Below are positions 19,949 through 30,577 of a DNA stretch of 64,000 nucleotides, in pieces. Source of the DNA: Chytriomyces cf. hyalinus JEL632 (taxonomy: Eukaryota > Chytridiomycota > Chytridiomycetes > Chytridiales > Chytriomycetaceae); the NCBI GenBank assembly GCA_025435555.1, contig JAIWWG010000039.1:235847-299846 (forward strand), in the 5' to 3' direction. Each line of letters opens with the position of its first letter. Positions within the stretch are counted from its first letter, which is position 1. Made by a program: the position numbers and the translations under genes. Below the pieces are notes generated by a model, which was not told the DNA's origin, ran no database searches, and saw only the letters and a program-made list of their open reading frames with translations.

Positions 19949-21307
19949 ATGTTTATCCGCCGCAGACCTATCACCTTCGACCGAATCTACGACCCGCATC
20001 CAGAGCGCGCTGGACCAACGTCAGCATAGCACTCGCTGTCGGAGTATTGATCCTTTCAGCAGCCACACTCACTATTCACGCCGACGCTGACGTAGCGGCA
20101 CGGCATGCACAATGGCCATGGTTCAACGCACAAACCAAACATCATCCCACAAATACATCCGAAACATCAAAGAACTTTATCGCTGACGCAGCAGAAAAGG
20201 TCATGGACTCTGTGGTGAACATTCTGATGGAAACAGAGGAGCAAGACTCGTGGCTTTCGAAAAAGACGGTTTGTTCGAGAGGATCCGGGTTCTTTATCAC
20301 TGCGGATGGGAAGGTGCTGACGAACGCGCATGTGGTCGAGGATCACTCTGTGGGGAGCAAGGTGTGTGATTGCTTTGCTGTGTCAATCGCAAGTTGTATT
20401 GCAGTGTTCTTACTGCGTTGATATTTGGGCAATTGGTGGAATGGATGCAGATTACAGTGACAACTTCGGATGGACTAGAATACGAAGCGTTTATTCACGC
20501 TGTTGATTTTCTATCTGACTTGGCAGTGTTGACAGTGATTCCCGACAACACAGATCACGACGCGCTGTGGAAGCCGGTCAAGCTGGGTAAATACTTCGAG
20601 TATGAATCTTCTTTTGTTAATGCGCCGTACTTGCAGGGCCAACAAAGCCAATGCGGTGATCAACCGCCCCATTCGGCAACTCAGCAACATGCCGCGAAAT
20701 ATAAACGCGCTTCTATCTTTTTATTTAAAATATAGCGCCGGAGACTGGGTCGTTTCGATCGGAAACCCGTTCGGACTCCAAAATACGGCCACTGTCGGGA
20801 TCGTGTCATCGCAATGCAGGAAAAGTGTCGAAATCGGGCGCACTGATTCGCGAGTCGAGTACTTCCAAACAGACTGCATCATTCATTCGGGCAGTTCAGG
20901 CGGACCTTTCGTCAATATTCATGGAGAAGTCATTGGCATTAATGCCATGCGTGCCGACAGCGAAGGGATATCGTTGAGTGTGTTTCCTTGACCTGCAAGT
21001 GATAGTGTCCTCAACCTGCGAATCAAACAGCTTCGCAATCAAAGTTGACCACTCCCTAGACATGATCAACCAACTCTTGCATCTCGGTAAAATCGTGCGT
21101 GCGCCCGTGGATCGGCGTTGGAATGGTGTCTCTGAATCCACACGTTTGGCAGCAACTTCGCCTGCAAACACCCATAGAGCAGCTCCCACAAACAGACACG
21201 GGCGTGTTGATATAGCAAAAGACTCACCAGCTCCCCAATCTCATCTTGCGTCTCAGGCACAGTATCCAAAGGAATCACTGACCGCGGGCCAGGACACTGC
21301 GCAATAA
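19949..21307 (+). CDS. HtrA-family serine protease
   Basis: The catalytic triad is visible: His in TNAHVVEDHS, Asp in DFLSDLAVL and Ser in HSGSSGGPF. A hydrophobic segment SIALAVGVLILSAATLTI precedes it, fitting a membrane-anchored HtrA2/Omi-like mitochondrial or secretory protease. Exons: about 19,949-20,361, 20,451-20,586, 20,637-20,655 (19 nt), 20,736-20,972 and 21,031 onwards. The tiny exon supplies LGPTKPMRAGDWVVSIGNPF across its borders. The linker GMVSLNPHVWQQL and TGVLI (start of a PDZ domain) are in another frame from about 21,105, and the ATG at 19,949 is out of frame with the anchor. N- and C-termini are therefore unresolved (indels or decay). Confidence 0.8.
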
Positions 21308-22294
21308 TCTTGGCAAAACGCATCAAGCACACGCTTGTGTTTCCCCAACCGTTAGAACCACAAAAATTCAACCAAGAGTAAAAAAAAGATGCGTGATGGG
21401 GGTCCAAATCGAAACGGCCCAAACGGATCCTCCACTTGTGGGGCTCCAGGGTCCACCAGACATTTTCAAAATGTAATTCACAGCGTTGAATAAGCCCCGT
21501 GCGCTTTCCAAAAGAAACCTTGGCAAAAAAAAAAAAAAAAAAATCTCCGCGCAAGCACGGCGATTTTTCGAAGCAGCTTCCACAAACGCACAACCCCTCT
21601 GGAGCATCCTCTAACACGCACATTTCCAGATTCGAAATGCCGCTCTGCCGCGTGGATGTGCAGATGCACTAGACTCGTCTTGCTTGTCAATAACAGCACA
21701 GAATAAAGGAGCCATCGCAGTGGAGGTACGTTGTGCACAGACTGACAAAAAGAAAAGACGTGAATTTCCTCCTTCGAAAACTTTTGTAAAAGAATTTCGC
21801 GCGCGCGCAGCTCAATAAAAAATTGCGGCGTGGTTTTGCTGTGGTCCCAAATGACTCGGCTGAACATATGTTGATTTGACAGAAACAGCGAGCAGCTAAA
21901 CGAGGCTGTTGAACGAGTGGATCGGCCAGGCGATAATCGATAAGCTCTTTGTAATCTGCGAAACGCTGGTCTTGAAATCAAGTTATTTTGCTGTTCCTGT
22001 CCCGAATTTCGAAAAGTGCCCGCTACTTGGAAGCGGAAGAGAAAAAGACAACCGATTCGATCAACATGGGTGCAATTACGCATGGATTCAATCAGAGAAG
22101 CAGTCACTTGGACAGGAGGGGCTGTTCTGTCCCGTTGCAAAAGTCTGTTGAAGCAGGTTCAAGGATTTCGATAATGCCCTGTCGTTGAGAGTGGTCCACT
22201 TGTTGATCTGGCTTGGTGGTGCGTGATGATAATTGGCGTGAATGGGACGTTCGAGTTTGCCGAAAATCTCGTCCAGCTGTGATCCCACTTGCAT
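21066..22294 (-). other. Possible unrecognised minus-strand gene
   Basis: A good ATG at 22,292-22,294 opens MQVGSQLDEIFGKLERPIHA for 68 codons. A frame near 21,950 reads DQRFADYKELIDYRLADPL, and 21,066-21,623 is open for 185 codons apart from a poly-F run made by 19 A residues at 21,523. These may be exons of one gene, but I recognise no family and the lower part overlaps the 3' end of the HtrA gene on the other strand. Treat as tentative. Confidence 0.25.
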
Positions 22295-22541
22295 CTGTCG
22301 GGTATATTCTTATTGTATAAAATGGAAGACGTTAAACTCGAGAACTCCAACTGCATCACTCTCTCCCGTACTTACAGAACTCATACTACTCTCATGCTCT
22401 CATGCTGACGTCAGGAGGATGTTCAACTGCTCATGCTGTCAGAAACGTGGAATAACCGCTTTTTCGTGGGGGGTAAAAATGTTTATAAATACCAGCTCTC
22501 GTCTCCAAACCCAAACCAAAACCCAAAAGTGAATAACAACA

Positions 22542-23326
22542 ATGCCCTCCTCAATCATCAGCATGGAAATCGAATGCGCAAAAGCCGCAAACATTCTACG
22601 CGCATTCACTGCCATCGAAGACATCAAAAAGAGCAAATCTGCTGAAGCATTTGGTACAGTTCCCAACCTCCCCAATACACCAACTCAACAACAAACAAAC
22701 TACTCTCAGCAAACGCAAAAGGCATCGCAATCCTCTCCGTCCTTCGAGTTGGAAGCGGCATCTCAGCCCGAGGCGGTTCCGGGATCCTTATTGCCCGTCT
22801 CCACGATGGATCATGGTCCGCGCCTCTTTCCATCAAAACAGGCGGCCTCGGTTTCGGACACATGTTTGGCGCTGAAGTGACAGACTCCGTGTTACTCCTC
22901 AATACGGCCGACGCAGTCGCTTCATTTTCAGGAAGCAATGCTCATTTCTCGATTGCCGGAAACGCGGCGGCAGCTTTAGGAACCGCTGGGAGAGCTTTCG
23001 AGGCTGGTACAACACTATCAGCATTATCACCAATCATTTCGTATTCCATGTCAAAAGGCGTGTATTTGGGAGTTTCTGCAGAGGTTTCTGGAGTCGTCGA
23101 AAAGAGATTGCTCAATGCCGCTTGGTACGGGCCCGATATGACCCCCAAACAGATTCTAGAAGGGTTCACTCCACGCCCAGAGGAAGCACATTTACTGTAC
23201 AAGTCACTGGATAGCACATTTGGTTTCTGGACGCCGTCTTTAACGGGAGCACTCACGGAGGAGGTGCTGCCAGAGTACAAGTTTAGCGACTCTGCCGCGC
23301 AGGCTCTGCCGGAAAAGAAGGAGTAG
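22542..23326 (+). CDS. SYLF-domain (Ysc84/SH3YL1-like) lipid-binding protein
   Basis: Exons 22,542-22,653 and 22,710-23,326 join in phase (intron 56 bp), 242 residues. After MPSSIISMEIECAKAANIL the SYLF domain reads ANAKGIAILSVLRVGSGI, GSGILIARLHDGSWSAP, GLGFGHMFGAEVTDSVLLL and SKGVYLGVSAEVSG. In yeast Ysc84 and human SH3YL1 this domain binds phosphoinositides (and actin in Ysc84) at endocytic sites. No SH3 domain follows, unlike Ysc84: a SYLF-only protein. The start is the first ATG with an A-rich leader (aacaacaATGCC). Confidence 0.85.
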
Positions 23327-23502
23327 TTTACAGATTCTGCATATGCTTCTGTGCATATGAGAAGTTGAACTTTTGTTTTGGGCTCAGTCCTTTTCGAATA
23401 AACAGAAATTATTTAAAAAAAATGGACCCCATGCACTCAGCCACAGCCTCTTTAAAAACATCTTGAGCAACTGCAAACCATGCCGCCAACCAACCAAACA
23501 AA

Positions 23503-24210
23503 ATGTCATCCAAAAAGGAACTCCTTGAACTCATCCAACAGTTCCGCACTCAAGTAAAGCGCGCGGCTCTTCCCGAAGCATTCCGAGTTCCTCCGAACGT
23601 CGGTGGAAACGGCTTCTTCACCAACACAACCGGCAAACTGGCCTACAACAGCCGCGTATACTGTTTCACAGGCCCATCCTCAACACGCCTGGACAACTGG
23701 TCCATCTGCACACTCACAATCGGACACTCCACGTTCCAATCATCCGAACAAGTCATTTTCGCAGCTGGTAAAGCGGGACTGTTTCAAGATGAAGCGGCTC
23801 TCATGGAGGCGATTTCAACACCGGAAATGTCTGCGTCTCAGGCAAAGTATTTGGGTCGAAATGTGCAAAACTTTGTCGAAACCGTGTGGAAGGGGAATGC
23901 GGCGTGGCTGAGCGATGTTGCGATTCTCATCAAATGCTTACAGAATGCAGATGTGATGGAAGAACTGGTTCGCACGCGTGGGCTCATGATTGGCGAGGCA
24001 AGCAAGCGGGATTTGGTGTGGGGCATTGGCGTGGAAGCAAGTCATCCAGCCAGTTTGGATCCAAACAAATGGAGGGGCAAGAACTGGCTTGGTCAGAGTC
24101 TTGTTCGTGTGCGTGAGTTTCTGCTTCAAGAAGAAGCGGGGTTGCTGATTACAAGCGAACAGAATTTGGATTTGTTTTATTCTTGGTTTGAAGGTAAACA
24201 AATCCAGTAA
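23503..24210 (+). CDS. NADAR (YbiA-like) domain protein
   Basis: Single exon, 235 residues. GFFTNTTGKLAYNSRVYCF, DNWSICTLTIGHSTFQSSEQVIFAAGKAGLF, then TRGLMIGEASKRDLVWGIG and a terminal NKWRGKNWLGQSLVRVRE. The W....G..F.SSEQ..Q/F and D..WGIG..........W.G.N.LG patterns are those of NADAR proteins, of which E. coli YbiA is an N-glycosidase acting on riboflavin pathway intermediates and others act on ADP-ribose-linked substrates. The first ATG at 23,479 is in another frame, so 23,503 is chosen. It follows SYLF in tandem after 176 bp. Confidence 0.8.
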   Translation: MSSKKELLELIQQFRTQVKRAALPEAFRVPPNVGGNGFFTNTTGKLAYNSRVYCFTGPSSTRLDNWSICTLTIGHSTFQSSEQVIFAAGKAGLFQDEAALMEAISTPEMSASQAKYLGRNVQNFVETVWKGNAAWLSDVAILIKCLQNADVMEELVRTRGLMIGEASKRDLVWGIGVEASHPASLDPNKWRGKNWLGQSLVRVREFLLQEEAGLLITSEQNLDLFYSWFEGKQIQ

Positions 24211-24466
24211 AAAAAAAAAGGATGAAGTTGTGCAGTTAGTTCAACAACCGAAGCAGAACTGCGTCCAATCCGACATGCACGGTTGCGTAAACAGTGCTTG
24301 TTTGCATAGCACAGACGGGGTCACTGCACTGCACTGCACACTCTCTCACTCTCTCTCTCGTCTCCTGTCGCAACCGCCGACTCCTTCTCATCTCCCTCCG
24401 AATCTTCCGTGCAGTCGTCCTTCAGCGCCTCCCTCCTCAGTTAGACAGATAAAATGGTGGTCAAGC

Positions 24467-24512
<46 letters not shown>

Positions 24513-24715
24513 TCCCAATTTAATTTAGAGAACGGCGGTCATATTGAATGTTTCGAATTCGCGCCTAACTTAATAATAAATATTCCCCAAATCACCCGCA
24601 GCAGCAACAACAACATCACATTATCCTCCAACAAAAACACTTTGAAAAAACACACACATCAACAACAACAACAACAAAGTCATGACAGTAGTTGCCCAGC
24701 TTGAAGACTTGCTTG
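24211..24715. repeat. Intergenic with (CA)n microsatellite and CAA-rich leader
   Basis: About 19 CA dinucleotides at 24,472-24,509 and a CTCTCT-rich patch near 24,345. From 24,600 the sequence is rich in CAA/CAG triplets and leads into the next gene. No coding unit is visible. Confidence 0.7.
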
Positions 24716-25435
24716 ATGCGCGAACTGGACATTACTCTGAGCGAGCTGACTGAAGAAGGTATGTGTATCCTCTTTTCTACGAGAGACCCGGCTTCAGCTG
24801 ATCCATCCATCCAACACCTCATAGACGTCATCAACGACCAACGACAACGATACCGCCATCCCCCTTCCCACCAAGAAATCTCAATGGAAAAAACGGGTCT
24901 ATCCCAACTCCGCGCACAGCACGAATCATACCGCCAATCCTTGTACAATCCACCCACCCAAGACCTCGTTCTGAAACAGCAGCAGCAGCACCAACTCATG
25001 CTTCAACAGCAACTGATTCTGCAACAGCAACAACATCACATGGTCGCAAATGAAGCACACATCATAGCATCTTCTTCATCACTCTCATCATCGCTACACG
25101 TACAAACACTACAGATGTCGTCGAACCTCTCGCGCGCACAAAGTGGGAAAAGTTCAGTGGGCACACCAGAACTCACGCAATCTTTTACATTCTCGCAGTC
25201 TTCGGCAAGGAGAAGTTCCGGATGCGCAAAGTATGCGATCGTTTGGAAGTGCAGGAATGAGCAGGCGGGACGCTGTGTCCATTAGTAATCAAGATAAATC
25301 TCCAAGTGTGAAGGGGGCGTCGCCAATCTCGTCCTTTTTTGGGTTCAGTCGTGGCAAGAGTGCAGCGGATAGTCCTGCATCGAGTAAGAGCAAGAAGGAT
25401 GATGGTCTGGTGGCAGGAATGGAGGGGGCTGGCTA
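24716..25435 (+). pseudogene. Gln/Ser-rich protein A, relative of the PH protein downstream
   Basis: Opens MRELDITLSELTEE, which matches MRDLDMSLNEFNADL of the next gene. A 39-bp GTATGT...TTCAG intron (24,759-24,797) leads to ADPSIQHLIDVINDQ. Glutamine runs (KQQQQHQLMLQQQ) and Ser-rich stretches follow. At about 25,215-25,240 the frame must change to reach SRRDAVSISNQDKSPS and SSFFGFSRGKS...KSKKDD, the part resembling the C-terminus of gene B. A second frame break lies before the ATG (LEDLL in another frame). No PH domain is present. Either a decayed paralogue or a gene with two sequence indels. Confidence 0.45.
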
Positions 25436-25900
25436 GTTTTGATTGTTTTTTTATTTTTTTTCTTGATACTCCACTGGATAGACAGTTTCGTATTTCAAGC
25501 ATTGTGAATAGGATGTATGTACTTACTTGATGCATGCTGTGTTTGACAGGTCAATTCGGAATGACTTTTGAGTATGTATTTATATGCCTGCCTGGGTTGT
25601 TGTGGCTTGCAGATGAAGATATACAGATTGCCGTTGGTTGATGGATGTGATAATGAGAAATGACAATCTCTGTCTCGCTCTCTGCCCCCATGTATACTCG
25701 TGTATACTCGTGTACACCCATGTATACTGGTGTGTACCCATGTATACTCTCGCACCAGACAGTGCATCGCACATGCACTGAAAAATCAACAAGCCCCCAA
25801 AACCAATTTCCCCCTTTCTTCAATTTTTTTTACTCGTAATCGATTTTCCCTCTTTCAAAACACATCCCCCCGAACTTCCCAGTGCCCCACTTGCACCCAA
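25436..25900. repeat. Intergenic with tgtatac minisatellite
   Basis: At 25,690-25,747 the motif (c)atgtatac(t/c)cgtg is repeated about six times with variation. Otherwise gene-free: the 3' flank of gene A and the promoter of gene B, with a pyrimidine-rich stretch before the ATG at 25,901. Confidence 0.6.
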
Positions 25901-27310
25901 ATGGCTCCTATCAACGTCGAAGATTTGATGCGGGACCTGGACATGAGTCTCAACGAATTCAACGCTGATCTGACTGGTACGCTCACACCCCCCCTCTGTC
26001 TCTATCCGTCCCTTCTGGCTTACACTCCCCCCCATCCAGAAGGATCCACACCCACCACAGTCGCCCAAGTCCTCGCCCAGTGCGGCACCAATGCCATGAC
26101 TGGACACCTCAGCCATGCAAGCGGCGACGAATGGGTACGAGTGTATGTGGTGCTGGGCAACGAAGCCATGCATCTGTTTCCCTCCACCGACAGCCACGAA
26201 ACCGCTCTCCACCACATGCCCCTCATTGCATCCACAGCAGTGTACGAAAACATTCCAACTGTCCCGCTTGCGTTTGAAGTCGCGGACACTGCCGACAAGA
26301 CACGGTCATGGGTGTGAGTACAGGGTTGAATTATAATTGTTTCCATCTCCACGTATATGTTTCATAACACATTCGGACACATGCACCACAGACTTCTCGC
26401 ACCTACAAAGACGGCAAAGAATACATGGGTCTCGAAGCTCAAGATGCTCACTCGCAGAGACAGTGGACATGAGGATTCTTCCCGCGACAATCTTGAGGTA
26501 CACACGTGCGCATCAACCCCGATCGATCTACAACCCTCACTTTTTTTTTCCCCTTTTTAATATCCGGGCACTGGGTGGGCCTGGCGTCACTCACTGGCGT
26601 CTTCGTGGAATCCAACTTCTTTCTATCCACCCACGCATTGACATCATCTCATCTCCACACCCTTACAATTACCCATCTCAAAACTCTGATTCCACATCCT
26701 CAATTCCATTCTCATCCAAATTACAAAAAACCCAACCCCTAATTTTTTTTTTTACTTCCGTCCATATCAGTGGATCAACCAACAACGAAAAGCCGCTCAA
26801 GCAGCAATGAACCCTCCACACATGACCCGATCCTTCAGCACAGAACAAAAAACTCACGTCCAATTCCGCGCACCCACCAATTTAACCCGCCTAAACTCGG
26901 ACGCCAGCTCTACCACTACTACTTCAACCAGCTCAGCAGCAATGCAACAACAACTCGCCGCGTACAATCAAAACTTGACTTCTTGGAAATCTGCTTCAGA
27001 TGTACAAGGGTTATTACGGAGAGGGTCTGAATCCACAACCTTAGTATCACCGATTATACCCGGCGCGATGGGAGCCGATGTGCGGAGTATTGCAGCGTCA
27101 GAAGCATCATTGTCGGTTTCATATGCAAGTTTGGGTGGGATTCGTGGAGGTGGAATTTTTGGACGTGACGAGGATGCAGTGTCAATGCATAGCTCGCATT
27201 CAGGGTCAGAGAGAACCGGTGGATTGTTTAGTAGCAAGTCCAAGAGTCAAGGAGGAAGGAAAAAGGAAAATCAGTTGTTTTCTAATATGGAGGATTCGGG
27301 TTTGTTTTAG
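25901..27310 (+). CDS. PH-domain protein B
   Basis: Four exons, 25,901-25,976, 26,040-26,313, 26,392-26,497 and 26,771-27,310, join in phase to 331 residues. After MAPINVEDLMRDLDMSLNE comes a pleckstrin-homology fold: MTGHLSHASGDEWVRVYVVL, then VPLAFEVADTADKTRSWV and VLLAPTKTAKNTWVSKLKML, with the characteristic C-terminal W helix. Exon 4 encodes WINQQRKAAQAAMNPP and a Ser/Thr-rich, probably disordered tail ending LFSNMEDSGLF. PH domains bind phosphoinositides or protein partners at membranes. No catalytic domain is seen; possibly an adaptor. The last intron is long (273 bp). Confidence 0.75.
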
Positions 27311-27537
27311 AAGCGGTGGTGGTGCTTTTTGTGTGAAGCATTTGTTCATTTAGTTTTTTGCTGGATCGGGGGTGTTGATTATCCCCGGATCGTTTTCATA
27401 ATATGTTTTTTTTTTTTTTTCTTTCTTTCGTCAAATCCTCGATGTAAATCTTGTCCGTCTTTTGTTTGTTTTGGTTCCAAATTAAAATTTAAAAACTTGT
27501 CATCCCACTTATTTTTTAAACCTCTGTATTGTGGAGT

Positions 27538-28425
27538 TCATTTGCAACAACACCATGTACAAAAGTCGTTGGTTGTTTCGTCGTCATTGCCAACGTCGAT
27601 TGCTTTTGCCGATGAACAGGGCGCGTTACAAATGATGTTTCGGGGGGGGGGGGGGGGGGGGGGGGGGGGGAAGTTTGGATGTCGGTGGATTCGGTTGGCC
27701 TGGTTGATGGATGCCCATAATTTGTCGAACGATTCTTCCTTTGATTCAATCCCGTCACGAAATTCATGCAGTTCGTGATCTGAAAAGCTGTCGCGTATCC
27801 ATTTGTATTTCGACAAGATCGGGCGATGAAGATCATAGAATTCCTCAATCCGCTTCAAGACTTGCCACCGGTCAAAACTACGATGCTTCTTCGGATGCGC
27901 GCTCAGTTGACGCAGCGTTGAATATTGCGGAGCCGCTTCCGTGTCCCAGACCAAGTCCTGCAAACCCATGTCACGTCCCCCTGCTGTCTATTTTTCAATC
28001 CATTCGACAGAAATATCTTGAGAGGCTCATTCATATGGCATTCGTAAGGGTGCCTTGACTCTCCGTGAGTAATGAGACCGATCTTTAGGACCTTGGGTTG
28101 CGACCGTTCTTCTTCAGGAACATGATCGAACGAGACCAAGTTCGTGCACCCAATTTCGAAGTGCGTTTCCTCGAAAAATGTGAGGTGCAAACATATTGAC
28201 AAAATGCGCGCAGAGAGACTAGTGGCCCGTGAACCCTCCCTCTCCGCGTGGTGAATTCGGAATGAAAAAGTCAATAATGGATTTATGGTACAGAACCATT
28301 CCAGAGTCGAAGCCTGTCAGTGGGGAAACCTCGGCTCCTTGTAGTGTTCCGAAATGCTCTTCACGGTTGCGATTGTTGAATCTCCGACAGCCCATGGGAA
28401 TCCAGCAACTGCTGGCTGGTGTTTG
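27538..28425 (-). pseudogene. Fragmentary minus-strand coding sequence
   Basis: Three overlapping frames carry protein-like stretches: EEHFGTLQGAEVSPLTGFDS (about 28,320), ETHFEIGCTNLVSFDHVPEE (about 28,150) and KYKWIRDSFSDHELHEFRDG (about 27,780). No single frame joins them without several splices or shifts. The end runs into poly-proline coded by the G homopolymer. The family is not recognised. It may be a decayed gene next to the HNH gene. Confidence 0.35.
27642..27670 (+). repeat. Homopolymer of 29 G
   Basis: An uninterrupted run of 29 G residues. On the minus strand it would add nine or ten prolines to an open frame. The real length is hard to sequence and may be wrong in the assembly. 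Confidence 0.9.
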
Positions 28426-28489
28426 AGGAGTATTTCCGAAAGAACTTGATGCAAACTGCGCGAGTTTTTCTCGTCCTTAACATAGAAAC

Positions 28490-30247
28490 TCAAATCATCG
28501 TGATGTGTGAATATGTACTCGCAGTCGTAGTTTTGGAGAGCAATGTTGAGTTAATACAGGATTCCGTCTGCCCAAGACTTTTTCTCGCCAGTCTGCACAA
28601 GATGCATGTTTGATGGGATGGGTATGGAATGGGCCGTGAATCTGCGCTTGAGATTGGCTCTCCCCACACGAACCAGAAGGATGAGATCTCCAGACCCTCC
28701 AACCTGACCGCCACCCTTTCGAAAAGAGCACCAACGTTGTCTTCATCTAAATTCACGTTGTCCAAGTCATCTTCCTCATAAACTTCACCAGCTCCAGCCA
28801 TCTTCCAGATCAAACACGCTGCCTTATGAAATGCAAGGGCAGCGTGGTTGGGATGCGTGCTTGTGTCATCGTCAGCAAAATACACTGGAAGCTCATTGTG
28901 TGCATCCACCGCTCTTTTGTCAGCATAAACAGCATACTGTTGTTGAGAAGTGATTCCGGGCACGTGAACTCGAAATGTGTCTCAATAATAAATACAATCT
29001 TTTCTCTCTCAAATCGATCTCGGTTCCTTTCTGGAACCTCACTCACTTTCTCCTCCCGCTCCTAGCACCCAGCCGTGTGCCCGAAGCTTCCTTCTAACAA
29101 CTGTTTGTAATTCTGACGCCAGATAATTTCCGTCAAGCGGATCATTCGTCAAGTTCACAACCTTGGCAATCGGGGCAACCATCCACAACATCAATATACT
29201 GCTGGAGGTCACCAAACGCTCCGTGGCAATTAGCGCACAGCAAGACACCGTTTTGGACTTGATACGCGGAATGTAGGCCAGCATTCGTCAGGTGCTTGTC
29301 ATTAATGTCCTTGACAGCGTCTGAGGATGTCTGTGCAAACAGAGGAGCTGCTTGAGGAGCAAGATGTCGCCAGCAGAAAAGGCACATTTGGTCTCTTGCC
29401 TTAACTGCTGATTTGAGGCTGGAATATGCCTGGTCTAACGCAACGGAGGATCGATCCACCAGGCGTTGATGGAGAAGATGCGTAAGAACTGGCATCAGAG
29501 TCTCTACTGCTGCTGCCATGCCGCTTGATCGGTTCCATGAAGCAGGCGTACAAGAGGTTGAGGCAGTCCGTCTCTTCCTGCGTATCCGCAGCAGGGAGCC
29601 GCTCGGACCCAAAGGTGTAATAAAACTTTGCGGCATACTCATCTCTCATAGTTTGATCTGGCGCGTGAGTAAGTATGCCAACGAGGAATCCAAGCTTGTT
29701 CTGACTCCGAAACTGACTCCAAGCAGTCTCTGCTCTCTGGTCACTGATGCAAGCTCATTCAAGATACTTGCAATGTCAGGAGTCCCGTAAAAGACAGCCA
29801 GTTGATAGAGGGCCATGTCGTAAGTGACTGTAGGTGCGTTGGCGGAGGGTTCACAGAACAAGAAGTCCATTTTTGCGAATGTTTCAAAAATGTGGCAAAC
29901 AGAAAATCTGTCGGAAAAGGCATCCCAAGATCCTGAGTCTCTTTCTTGGTAGGCACCCAAAAACCCAGGCTGCACGACCCTCCGAGTGGCCAAACTCGCA
30001 CGCAAGAGCTGGTTCTTGCATTAGTTTCATGCAATAGCCATTGTTTTATCGCAACCTCACACTTTCGAAACTCTTTTGGCGGCAACTTTTTTTTATTAAC
30101 GGTCGCACTGCCTCCACGTGTTGAGTTGTTGGAAGCAACCTCATGCCCAGCATAGTTAATTGCGACATGGGGCCATGAAGAGTCCAAAGCCGCCAAACCT
30201 TCACAGGTTCGCGCACGGCAAGCGAGTTCGACGACACTTTCAATCAC
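28490..30247 (-). pseudogene. Fungal HNH-nuclease-domain protein, frame broken
   Basis: The N-terminal half (29,401-30,005) includes EYAAKFYYTFGSERL and CLNLLYACFMEPIKRHG. The HNH core is at 29,150-29,480: KARDQMCLFCWRHLAPQ, NDKHLTNAGLHSAYQ and GVLLCANCHGAFGDLQQYID (Cys and His metal ligands). It continues in other frames to KVVNLTNDPLDGNYLASEL and, at 28,780-28,960, NELPVYFADDDTSTHPNHAA and LAFHKAACLIWKMAG, which is how these fungal HNH proteins continue. At least two frame changes (about 29,190 and 29,450) lack introns. Such genes are multicopy in fungi and of unknown role. Possibly a pseudogene. Confidence 0.6.
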
Positions 30248-30577
30248 TTCAGTCGCCCCTCTCTACACCCTCCACATGCATCCCGGACAACGCCATGCAA
30301 AAGAATTAGATGACGGCGAATGCCGTTTAGGACTTTGGTAGTTTGTTTTACGCGTTGGTCTGACGGAGGCAATCGGAAAAAAAAGCGCTTCCCAGTTCCG
30401 AGCACCTCCAAAAAAAAAAAGCAAGGAAGAGCCGCCACAGGAACGGCCCAAGATCAAAAATGTCTTTGAAAATGGCCCACGTCAAATAAAAAACAGTGGT
30501 TAATTAGAGCAAGTATCTCCAAAGGATCCAGGATCTGCAACATTTGAAATCGAAACCCCCCCCCCGCCCCAACAACC
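30248..30577. other. Divergent gap between HNH and DCAF11 genes
   Basis: No gene. Contains A-runs at 30,410-30,420 and a C-run at 30,557-30,563 just before the DCAF11 ATG. Confidence 0.45.
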
